Assembly: GCA_017463615.1 (NCBI GenBank)
Contig: JAFTOU010000012.1
Location: 1 to 64,000, forward strand
Reading direction: 5' to 3'
Length of the DNA stretch: 64,000 bases
Origin: Alistipes sp.
Lineage (GTDB): Bacteria > Bacteroidota > Bacteroidia > Bacteroidales > Rikenellaceae
The notes under the pieces are model-generated. The model saw nothing but the letters and a program-made list of their open reading frames with translations. It was not told the DNA's origin and did no database searches. Position numbers and translations under genes: made by a program. Positions 25,191 to 36,988 of the stretch are shown one piece after another. Positions within the stretch are counted from its first letter, which is position 1. The number at the start of each line of letters is the position of its first letter.

Positions 25191-26822
25191 ATGAAAAAGA
25201 TAATAATGATTTTTGCTGCTTTTGCGACGGCTGCCCTCACTTCGTGTGTAGGCGTACTTGACCAGGAGCCAATGTCAAGTGACGTTATCGGCGGTGGCGA
25301 TGTATACTCAAATGAGACATATCGCCTTGGTCAGCTCGCAAAGATTTATGGTAGCTTCAATATTACCGGTAACGATGGTGCTGGTAGTAGCGATATCGCA
25401 GTTGGTGACTCTGGTGCATCTGAGTTTATCCGTGCTTGGTGGTCTATCAATACACTTACAACCGACGAGGCTAAGTGTGTATGGGGCGATGCTTGGGTAA
25501 AGGAGATTGTAACCAACACTTGGACCGATACTAAGAACGATGCTATCTACGCTGCTTATGTTCGTGGCGTGATGATGGTAACCCTTGCTAACGAGTATCT
25601 TCGTAATACTGACGACTCTGACCCAGTTATCGCTGTAGAGCGTGCTGAGGTGCGCGTTCTGCGTGCTATGGCATACTGGATGTTGCTGGATAGCTTCGGT
25701 AATCCTCCATTCACTACAGAGGCTGACCCTATGGGTGCTGTAAAGCCACAGCAGACTACTGCTGCAGAGCTCTACGCTTGGCTTAAGGCAGAACTTGAGG
25801 ATTTGGTATCTGCAGAGTCTAACCTTAAGGATGTTCACACTCAGGTTTACCCTCGCGTAGATAAGGGTGCTGCTTACGGTCTGCTTGCTCGTCTGCTTAT
25901 CAACCACAAGACATACCTCGGCACTGAGGATATGAATGTCTACAAGGAGGCTATGGATGCTGCAAACGAGGTAATTGGTAAGTATACTCTTGCTCCTGAG
26001 TACCGCGAGCTCTTTATGGGTGACAACGGTCAGAACGCTAACGCTCTGGGTGAGATTGTTATGGCTTCTTGCTACGACGCTAACAAGACTCAGTCTTATG
26101 GTGGCGCTACCTACCTTATCGCTGCAAGTACCAACAACAATAACAACCTCGGTCTTGCTGCAGGTTGGGCTGGTCTGAATACCTCTACTCAGTTTGTTGC
26201 AAACCTCATCGGTGCTGCTACTGACGGTGCTGCAATCGGTCAGAATGTAGAGTCGTTCACTACCGTTGATAAGCGTGCGCTTGTATCTCTGAAGTACTCT
26301 GAGAAGAAGGAGCAGGCTATTGACGCGTTTACTGAGGGCTGGCATGTGTTCAAGTTCAACAACTTCCACTCTACAGAGCAGAATATCTATGAGGAGCGTC
26401 CAACAGAGGGCGAAGGTGCTATTGTTGAGCAGTTCGCATCTATCGACTTCCCACTTATCCGTGCAGCTGAGATGTACCTTATCTATGCTGAGGCTAAGGT
26501 TCGTATTGATGGCGGTACTACTACCGACGCTACAGCTGTTAAGTGCATCTCTGACCTTCAGAAGCGTGCAGGTCTGGCTGGCGCACTGACTGGTCTGAGC
26601 CTTGAGGATGTATTTACTGAGATTACTCGCGAGCTCTACTGGGAGGGTCTTCGTCGTACAACTCTGATTCGTTTTGATAAGTATACATCGGCAACATACC
26701 TCTGGCCTTACAAGGGTGGTGCAGAGTCTGGTCAGGCGCTCTCAGAGCACCTCAAGCTCTTCCCTCTGCCAGATGAGGACTTGGTTGCAAATCCAAACCT
26801 TACTCAGAACAAAGGTTATTAA
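25191..26822 (+). CDS. susD: SusD-like starch-binding lipoprotein
   Basis: This 543-residue surface lipoprotein has lipobox TAALTSC. It shows the SusD/RagB pattern of TPR helices: EVRVLRAMAYWMLLDSFGNPPF, DKGAAYGLLARLLIN, DFPLIRAAEMYLIYAEAKVR and a C-terminal ITRELYWEGLRRTTLIRFDKYT with a final LFPLPDEDLVANPNLTQN. It caps the SusC channel and delivers bound glucan. I chose the ATG at 25191 over a GTG nine bases upstream because it starts the signal sequence directly. It lies 13 bases after susC. Confidence 0.96.
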   Translation: MKKIIMIFAAFATAALTSCVGVLDQEPMSSDVIGGGDVYSNETYRLGQLAKIYGSFNITGNDGAGSSDIAVGDSGASEFIRAWWSINTLTTDEAKCVWGDAWVKEIVTNTWTDTKNDAIYAAYVRGVMMVTLANEYLRNTDDSDPVIAVERAEVRVLRAMAYWMLLDSFGNPPFTTEADPMGAVKPQQTTAAELYAWLKAELEDLVSAESNLKDVHTQVYPRVDKGAAYGLLARLLINHKTYLGTEDMNVYKEAMDAANEVIGKYTLAPEYRELFMGDNGQNANALGEIVMASCYDANKTQSYGGATYLIAASTNNNNNLGLAAGWAGLNTSTQFVANLIGAATDGAAIGQNVESFTTVDKRALVSLKYSEKKEQAIDAFTEGWHVFKFNNFHSTEQNIYEERPTEGEGAIVEQFASIDFPLIRAAEMYLIYAEAKVRIDGGTTTDATAVKCISDLQKRAGLAGALTGLSLEDVFTEITRELYWEGLRRTTLIRFDKYTSATYLWPYKGGAESGQALSEHLKLFPLPDEDLVANPNLTQNKGY

Positions 26823-26844
26823 CAAACCCTAAAAGATTGAAACA

Positions 26845-27963
26845 ATGAAATTCTTGAAATATTTTTCAATTGCTGCAGCGGCTCTGCTCTCATTCTCCTG
26901 CCAGGAGGTGGAGAAGACCTATGCAACACCTGCAGACGAGGTTGTAAGTCCTGTACTTAACCCTCACGCAGATATCGTTGTAGACAAGGATGACCTGAAT
27001 ACAGAGGTTACCTTCACTTGGAGTGAGGTAGACTATGGCTATCCTGCACAGGTTACCTACAGCCTCTATGTTGTATATAACGAGATTGAGGCTCTGCTGG
27101 CTCAGTCATTCACTACCAGCTACACTATGACAAAGGAGGCACTGAACAACTTTTTGGTTGATGCTAAGGGTCTGGCAGTGCCAGTAGAGGCTACTACCGA
27201 GCTTAGCTTCTATGTAACTTCTGCTATCTCTACAAATAGCGAGGCTTACACAAAGACTTCAGAGAGCATTACTCTTAAATTCACCTCTATTGAGTCTACT
27301 GCTGCTCCATGGATTCGTAAGCATATCTATGTTCCTGGTGGCTATCAGGGTTGGGCTCCAGATTTGGCTCCAGTACTCTGGGAGACTGCTGAGAATAGCG
27401 GTAAGTACGAGGGTCTGGTAAACCTTATTGATTTGGCTAACCCAACAGCAGAGGTTGAGTTCAAGTTTACTCAGGGTCCAAACTGGGATGTAAACCTCGG
27501 TGGTGCTATTGATGGCATGACCCCAGGTGGAGACAACATCAAGACTGTTCCAGGCGTATACTTCATCTCTGTAGAGGCTGCTGATGACTTCTCTGCAGGT
27601 ACTGTAACACTCAAGCGTGCTGAGGCTATTACCGTTATCGGTAGCGCTGTAGGTGGCTGGGAGCTTGCTAACGACCTTGTTCTGACCTGCACAGACAATA
27701 ACTCTCAGCAGTGGTCTGGTGTTATTGATGCTTGCGCTGGTGGCGAGTTCAAGTTCCGCCTTGTTGGTGGCGACTTTGAGGCTAACCCTTGGGATAAGAA
27801 CTGGGGTGGCGATATCAACCACCTTACCCCTGGTGGTGATAACCTCACAACAGATCTTACCGGCAAGGTTCGCTTTACAATCAACTTCCGCGGCGATATT
27901 CCTGCTCTTGCAGAGGATGTGACTAATCCATCGCCAATATTCGCAACTGTTGCGGCTGAATAA
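26845..27963 (+). CDS. susE: SusE-like outer-membrane starch-binding lipoprotein
   Basis: This 372-residue lipoprotein has lipobox LLSFSC. An N-terminal Ig-like SusE domain (about 30-150, with DLNTEVTFTWSEVDYGYPAQVTYSLYV) is followed by two starch-binding modules. The first starts IYVPGGYQGWAPD and contains WDVNLGG; the second starts TVIGSAVGGWELAND and contains NWGGDINHLTPGGDNL. Size and architecture match SusE of B. thetaiotaomicron. It holds starch at the cell surface and has no catalytic site. A strong hairpin separates it from the next gene. Confidence 0.88.
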   Translation: MKFLKYFSIAAAALLSFSCQEVEKTYATPADEVVSPVLNPHADIVVDKDDLNTEVTFTWSEVDYGYPAQVTYSLYVVYNEIEALLAQSFTTSYTMTKEALNNFLVDAKGLAVPVEATTELSFYVTSAISTNSEAYTKTSESITLKFTSIESTAAPWIRKHIYVPGGYQGWAPDLAPVLWETAENSGKYEGLVNLIDLANPTAEVEFKFTQGPNWDVNLGGAIDGMTPGGDNIKTVPGVYFISVEAADDFSAGTVTLKRAEAITVIGSAVGGWELANDLVLTCTDNNSQQWSGVIDACAGGEFKFRLVGGDFEANPWDKNWGGDINHLTPGGDNLTTDLTGKVRFTINFRGDIPALAEDVTNPSPIFATVAAE

Positions 27964-27971
27964 TTTATAAC

Positions 27972-27996
27972 GGGTCGGTAACCCCGTTGCCGACCC
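27972..27996 (+). promoter_or_regulatory. intercistronic stem-loop between susE-like and susF-like genes
   Basis: An 11-bp stem GGGTCGGTAAC/GTTGCCGACCC (one G-T pair) with loop CCC sits 9 bases after the stop codon. There is no T run, so it more likely stabilises or processes the polycistronic RNA than terminates it. Confidence 0.6.
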
Positions 27997-28012
27997 TAAA
28001 ACAGAAAACGAT

Positions 28013-29611
28013 ATGAAAATTTGGAAATATATTTTGTCGGCTGCAGCACTTCTCTCTATGGGTGCTTGTAACCACGATGCAGACGAGATGGTAGTTCCAG
28101 TAAGAGATATAACTATCGCTTCTCACAGCGCAGTTGTTGTGAACGATATTACCTCTGCTGAGGAGTTTACCCTGGTTTGGTCTGCTGCAAAGTTCGGTGT
28201 TCAGACCGAGGTGGAGTATGCAGTATCTGCAGCTCTTGAGGGCGCAGAGGCTGTTGCTCTGGCAACTACTACTGATCTCTACTACACCACCACAAATGGC
28301 GAGCTGTTCAGCGCTCTGGGCGTTCTTATGGGTGGTCAGTATGAGATAACTTTCACTGTTACTGCTACAGCAGTGGCTACTGGCGAGACTACTACAGATA
28401 CCGAGAAGGTGTCATTCAAGCTGGATAAGGCTGGTTATATGTATGTAGTAGGTGCTTATCAGGGCTGGAACCCTGCAGGTGCTTGCTCTCGTCTGATGCA
28501 GGCTGATGGTGGCGTTATGCGCGGTTTTGTAAATATCCTCTCTGATACTGAGGGTGGTAACGAGGTTAAGATCTGCACACAGCAGAGCTGGAACGGTACC
28601 AACTACGGTATGAAGGATGGCGTGCTGAGCACCGAGCCTGATGCAGGTAACATCGTCCTGACTAAGGGTCTGCACTACCTCCACTTTGATGTTGAGAACC
28701 TCAAGCTGATTGATATTCCACTCACTAAGGTGGGTCTTATCGGTGCAGGTGCTGCATTTGGCGACTGGGCTACTGATGGTGGCGAGTTCGTTTACGATGC
28801 AGAGAACAATGTATGGACTGCAGTTGTTGAGAATGTTACTAAGGATAGCGAGTACAAGGTTCGCTTCAACGATATGTGGGATGTTGTAGATGCTGAGGGT
28901 AATACTTATAACATCTCTCTCGGTGGCGAGTATGGCAACCTGTCAATGGGCGGTGGTAACCTCAAGGCTGGTTATGACGGTAAGGTAACCTTTACCCTTA
29001 ACCTCTTTGATGCACCTTACACCCTTACAGAGGCAGGTCCAGCACCAAAGCTTCTCCACATCATCGGTGGCTATCAGGGTTGGAACCACGCTAATCCTCA
29101 CTCTACAATCAAGGGTGACAATGGCGTTCTTACAGGTTACTTCTATGTGCCTAACGCAGACTCTAAGGAGTTTAAGTTCTGTACTGACCTTAACTGGGAC
29201 GGTATCAACTATGGTATGACCGATGGCGTTATTAGTACTGATGGTGGCGCAGGTAATATCACTCTTGAGCCAGGTCTCTATCTGCTCAAGTTTGACTACT
29301 ATGCAAATGCCTTTACCGCTACTGCTATCACAAAGGTAGGTCTTATCGGTAATGGCGAGCTGTTCGGCAACTGGGGTACTGATGTTGAGATGGCATACAA
29401 CGAGACTACCCAGACTTGGAATGTGACTATTGAGAATGTACCTGCTGACAATGAGTACAAGGTTCGTTTCAACGCAGACTGGGGTATCAACCTCGGTGGC
29501 GACGCTGCTGACCTTACTCAGGATGGTGCAAACCTCAAGACTGTAAAGAGCGGTACTGTTACTTATGTACTTAACATTTTCGCTCACCCATATACTATTG
29601 TAGAGCAGTAG
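28013..29611 (+). CDS. susF: SusF-like starch-binding lipoprotein with four modules
   Basis: This 532-residue lipoprotein has lipobox LLSMGAC. After an N-terminal Ig-like domain (about 30-140) come four starch-binding modules in an A-B-A-B arrangement. The A modules are YVVGAYQGWNPAGA (about 145) and HIIGGYQGWNHANP (about 350). The B modules are KVGLIGAGAAFGDW (about 245) and KVGLIGNGELFGNW (about 440). Trp and ISLGG/INLGG motifs recur. SusF of B. thetaiotaomicron has three modules, so this looks like a duplication of an A-B pair. It is surface-exposed and noncatalytic. Confidence 0.85.
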   Translation: MKIWKYILSAAALLSMGACNHDADEMVVPVRDITIASHSAVVVNDITSAEEFTLVWSAAKFGVQTEVEYAVSAALEGAEAVALATTTDLYYTTTNGELFSALGVLMGGQYEITFTVTATAVATGETTTDTEKVSFKLDKAGYMYVVGAYQGWNPAGACSRLMQADGGVMRGFVNILSDTEGGNEVKICTQQSWNGTNYGMKDGVLSTEPDAGNIVLTKGLHYLHFDVENLKLIDIPLTKVGLIGAGAAFGDWATDGGEFVYDAENNVWTAVVENVTKDSEYKVRFNDMWDVVDAEGNTYNISLGGEYGNLSMGGGNLKAGYDGKVTFTLNLFDAPYTLTEAGPAPKLLHIIGGYQGWNHANPHSTIKGDNGVLTGYFYVPNADSKEFKFCTDLNWDGINYGMTDGVISTDGGAGNITLEPGLYLLKFDYYANAFTATAITKVGLIGNGELFGNWGTDVEMAYNETTQTWNVTIENVPADNEYKVRFNADWGINLGGDAADLTQDGANLKTVKSGTVTYVLNIFAHPYTIVEQ

Positions 29612-29619
29612 TATAACTG

Positions 29620-29647
29620 ACCAGAGAGCTTTGAACGGCTCTCTGGT
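29620..29647 (+). promoter_or_regulatory. intercistronic stem-loop before the GH13 gene
   Basis: A perfect 10-bp stem ACCAGAGAGC/GCTCTCTGGT with an 8-base loop lies directly after the susF-like stop. No T run follows, so it is probably a processing, stability or partial-attenuation element. Confidence 0.6.
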
Positions 29648-29678
29648 TCCTAAGAATTTTATAAAACCAACTAATACT

Positions 29679-30938
29679 ATGTTTAAGAAGTTAATGTTTT
29701 TCTCTCTCATCGCAGCGCTGTTTACCTCCTGCTGCGACACTCCGCAGGGCGCACATCCTTGTTGGACTTACGATGCGGTAGTGTATGAGATGAATGTGCG
29801 TCAGTACACCCCAGAGGGTACTTTTGCAGCAGCTGCAGAGCACCTCCCTCGCCTTAAGGAGCTGGGTGTAGACATTGTGTGGATGATGCCAATCTATCCT
29901 ATCGGCGTAAAGGAGCGCAAGGGTACACTGGGCTCTTACTATGCAATCTCAGACTACTGCGCAACAAACCCAGAGTTCGGTACTTTGGAGGACTTTGACG
30001 CCTTTGTAGCTAAGGCTCACGAGCAGGGTCTGAAGGTTATCATTGACTGGGTGGCAAACCACACCTCGCCAGATGCGCTGTGGATTAACACTAAGCCTGC
30101 AGATTGGTATGTACGCGATGAGCAGGGCAACACTATCGTTCAGTACGACTGGACAGATATTGCGAAGCTCAACTACGACAACCACGATATGCGTGCCGAG
30201 ATGGAGAAGGCTATGCGTTTCTGGATGGAGCGCGGCATTGATGGCTTCCGTTGCGATATGGCGTGCGAGATGCCATTTGATTTCTGGAAGAGCGTAATTC
30301 CGTCACTTCGCAAGGACTATCCGCAGATGTACTGGCTTGCTGAGGGCGAGCATACAGAGCTTCACAACGGCTCTTTTGACGCCTCATACGCTTGGGAGCT
30401 TCACCACCTGCTCAACGCTATTGCGCGTGGCGAGAAGGGCGTAGCAGAGCTGAAGGAGTATATTGCAAAGGATGCAGAGGCATATCCTGCAGAGGCTTTC
30501 CGACTGATGTTTACCTCTAACCACGACGAGAACTCTTGGGCAGGAACAGAGTTTGAGCGTATGGGCGAGGCTGCAAAGGTTATGGCGGTGCTTACATTTA
30601 CGCTGCCAAATGGTCAGCCACTTATCTACACAGGTCAGGAGATGGGTTGGAACAAGCGTTTTGAGTTCTTTGAGAAGGACCACATCCCAGCGTGGGAGCA
30701 GAACGAGTATGCTACCTTCTACAAGTCGCTCACAGAGCTTCGCCACAACAATAAGGCACTTGCAGCCGGCGAGCGTGGCGGAAAGATTGAGTATATTGAT
30801 GCACCAGAGGGTGTATTCGCCTTTACTCGCGCGGTAGAGGGTAACTCGGTTGCGGTCTATGCTAACCTTACAAATCAGCCAATTTCGTTTAACGACATCA
30901 ACCTTGATGCTTGGGGTTGGAGTATAATTACAAAGTAA
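29679..30938 (+). CDS. GH13 alpha-amylase-family lipoprotein
   Basis: This 419-residue protein has lipobox ALFTSC and is a single GH13 catalytic unit with a short C-terminal beta domain. Motifs are IIDWVANHTS (about 120), GFRCDMACEMP with the nucleophile Asp (about 190), WLAEGEH with the acid Glu (about 221) and SNHDENSWAG with the third Asp (about 280). It occupies the SusG position but lacks the CBM58 insertion and is much shorter than SusG (about 690). It probably cuts maltooligosaccharides or starch at the outer membrane. The ATG at 29679 is chosen because it starts the signal peptide; only one base separates its stop from the next ATG. Confidence 0.9.
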   Translation: MFKKLMFFSLIAALFTSCCDTPQGAHPCWTYDAVVYEMNVRQYTPEGTFAAAAEHLPRLKELGVDIVWMMPIYPIGVKERKGTLGSYYAISDYCATNPEFGTLEDFDAFVAKAHEQGLKVIIDWVANHTSPDALWINTKPADWYVRDEQGNTIVQYDWTDIAKLNYDNHDMRAEMEKAMRFWMERGIDGFRCDMACEMPFDFWKSVIPSLRKDYPQMYWLAEGEHTELHNGSFDASYAWELHHLLNAIARGEKGVAELKEYIAKDAEAYPAEAFRLMFTSNHDENSWAGTEFERMGEAAKVMAVLTFTLPNGQPLIYTGQEMGWNKRFEFFEKDHIPAWEQNEYATFYKSLTELRHNNKALAAGERGGKIEYIDAPEGVFAFTRAVEGNSVAVYANLTNQPISFNDINLDAWGWSIITK

Positions 30939-30939
30939 T

Positions 30940-35024
<4,085 letters not shown>

Positions 35025-35052
35025 TTGGAGTCGGTTGGTTTTTTATTTGGGG

Positions 35053-35084
35053 GAGAGGAGCAAATTTGCTCCTCTCTATTTTTT
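35053..35084 (+). terminator. terminator of the starch operon
   Basis: A perfect 24-base palindrome (35053-35076) is followed by a T run, 28 bases after the GH97 stop. Confidence 0.88.
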
Positions 35085-35095
35085 TATTATCTTTG
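35065..35095 (+). promoter_or_regulatory. promoter of the first PEGA protein
   Basis: TTTG (35065-35068) and TATCTTTG (35088-35095) are 23 bases apart start to start. The -33 element lies inside the terminator palindrome of the starch operon. Confidence 0.55.
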
Positions 35096-35113
35096 CAGTA
35101 AATTATCCCGATT

Positions 35114-36910
35114 ATGAAGAGACTTGTCGCAGTGCTCTCTCTGCTCGTCGTTGCTTTTACCGCCGCCGCGCAGATGGAGACCTCTATAATTATTGATACC
35201 CAGTCGTTCCGCGCGGTGCAGGCAGATGCACTTACGGGCGTAAATATTGACCCTATCGGCAGGGATTTGTCGCGTAACGCTTGCGCGAGAGTGAAGATTC
35301 GCTTTGCCAATATGAATCGCGCGCAGGTGGAGGCTCTGGAGGTAAAGTTCCGCTCAAATACCGACCTTACTAAGCAGCGCGTTGCGGAGTACTACGACAA
35401 TGTGCTTGTCCTTGAGATGACCGCCAAGCCCAACACCCGCTTCTACCTCTTCCATCCGGAGTTTGGCGAGAGTAACGAGGTTACACTGGGTCTTGAGGGC
35501 GATAGGGAGTACGAACTGGATGCGCGACTAAATCAGGCGTTTAGTATCGTTGTGGATAGCAATGTCGCTGGGGCTGATGTCTATCTGGATAGTATCTTCA
35601 AGGGCAGGACGGACGATAACTTCCGCTGCACCCTCGCCGATGTGATGATTGGCGTTCATACGCTCAAGGTTGTCTACGGTAATATCAGCCACGAGCAGAG
35701 CATTGAGGTGAACAAAAGCTCCATCTCCTTCCGCCAGAATGTGAATATCGCCAGCTCCAAGCCGCAGTATGTGGTCTTTGTTGTTGAGCCAAGCAATAGC
35801 GTTGTGACTATTGACAATCAGCTCTATGTTGCTGAGGATGGCGTGGTTGTGGCGCTACTGGAGAATGGTACTCACTCCTTTAAGGCTGAGGCGCAGGGCT
35901 ACCACCCGCAGAGCGGCACTTTTACCGTCTCGGGCGAGAAGGTGGAGCGCACAATAACGCTCAAGGGCGACTTTGCAACCGTTACACTTACTGCCGACAG
36001 CGGCGCGGATATATATGTGAACGATAAGAGGGTCGGCACTACATCGTGGTCGGGCAAACTAAATTCGGGCCTCTATATCTTTGAGGCTCGCAAGAGTGGC
36101 TACCGCACCCAGAGCCTTACGCAGCAGATAACCTCCGCGCAACCAACGCAGAGCTATCGCTTGCCCGCCCTAATGCCAATCTACGGCAGCGCAGATATCA
36201 CATCCACCCCCGCTATGGCGGATATCACTATTGACGGCAAACCTGTCGGTCGCACCCCTCTGCTGCTTGACAACCTGCTCACAGGCGAACACACTGTCGT
36301 TATCTCCAAAGTAGGCTATGCCTCTAAAACTCAGAAGATTGTTGTTGCCGATGGTAAAACCACAACCGTAAGCGCAACGCTAACAAAGGTGGCAACTCAA
36401 ACACCAAGCGCAACCCCTTCGTCGTCGGGTAAAACCTACAAGGTTGGCGACTACTACAACGACGGCAAAAAGAAGGGCGTTGTCTTTGAGGTCTCTGCTG
36501 ACGGTCGTCACGGCAAGATTGTAAGTATGAAGCAGTCAAGGGATTGTTTACAATGGTCGTCAGACGCAAATGAACGAAAACGCCTTATTGGAGCTGATAG
36601 CGAAACCGATGGCGCATATAATATGGCAAAAGTAAAGGCTATTGCGGGTTGGCAAAGCAAATATCCAGCATTCAAGTGGTGCGCCGACTTGGGAGAAGGT
36701 TGGTATCTGCCAGCAAAAGAGGAATTGCTGACTATCTACAAGAACAAGGATAAACTTAATGCTAAATTAGCGAATAAAATCGCATCATACTATTGGTCTT
36801 CAACTGAATATAATGAGTTTTGTGCGTGGCTTGTCGGTATGTACAATGGCGACACCCTCTACTACACTAAGCACGACAACGACTATGTGCGCGCTGTCTC
36901 CGCTTTTTAG
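35114..36910 (+). CDS. secreted PEGA-repeat protein with Lcl/DUF1566 module
   Basis: This 598-residue protein has signal MKRLVAVLSLLVVAFTAAAQ. A conserved N-terminal part (DALTGVNIDPIGRDLSRNACARVKI) is followed by about four PEGA-type beta repeats (for example AGADVYLDSIFKGRT, GADIYVNDKRVGT, MADITIDGKPVGRTPLLL; about 150-440), a Ser/Thr/Pro linker and a C-terminal module (about 450-598) opening with YKVGDYYNDG and containing WCADLGEGWYLPAKEEL and YYWSSTEYN. This is the Lcl/DUF1566 fold, related to C-type-lectin-like adhesin modules. It probably binds cell-surface or extracellular ligands. It is a paralogue of the next gene. The module is more AT-rich than the PEGA part. Confidence 0.8.
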   Translation: MKRLVAVLSLLVVAFTAAAQMETSIIIDTQSFRAVQADALTGVNIDPIGRDLSRNACARVKIRFANMNRAQVEALEVKFRSNTDLTKQRVAEYYDNVLVLEMTAKPNTRFYLFHPEFGESNEVTLGLEGDREYELDARLNQAFSIVVDSNVAGADVYLDSIFKGRTDDNFRCTLADVMIGVHTLKVVYGNISHEQSIEVNKSSISFRQNVNIASSKPQYVVFVVEPSNSVVTIDNQLYVAEDGVVVALLENGTHSFKAEAQGYHPQSGTFTVSGEKVERTITLKGDFATVTLTADSGADIYVNDKRVGTTSWSGKLNSGLYIFEARKSGYRTQSLTQQITSAQPTQSYRLPALMPIYGSADITSTPAMADITIDGKPVGRTPLLLDNLLTGEHTVVISKVGYASKTQKIVVADGKTTTVSATLTKVATQTPSATPSSSGKTYKVGDYYNDGKKKGVVFEVSADGRHGKIVSMKQSRDCLQWSSDANERKRLIGADSETDGAYNMAKVKAIAGWQSKYPAFKWCADLGEGWYLPAKEELLTIYKNKDKLNAKLANKIASYYWSSTEYNEFCAWLVGMYNGDTLYYTKHDNDYVRAVSAF

Positions 36911-36951
36911 ATTTAGGCTTTGGAGCGAAGCGATATTTTAGAATTTAATTT

Positions 36952-36975
36952 GCGCCCGACTTTAGGGGCGGGCGC
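36952..36975 (+). promoter_or_regulatory. GC-rich stem-loop between the two PEGA genes
   Basis: GCGCCCG (36952-36958) pairs with CGGGCGC (36969-36975). No T run follows, so it may be a weak terminator or an RNA stabiliser between the paralogues. Confidence 0.4.
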
Positions 36976-36988
36976 GGAGTGATAGATT

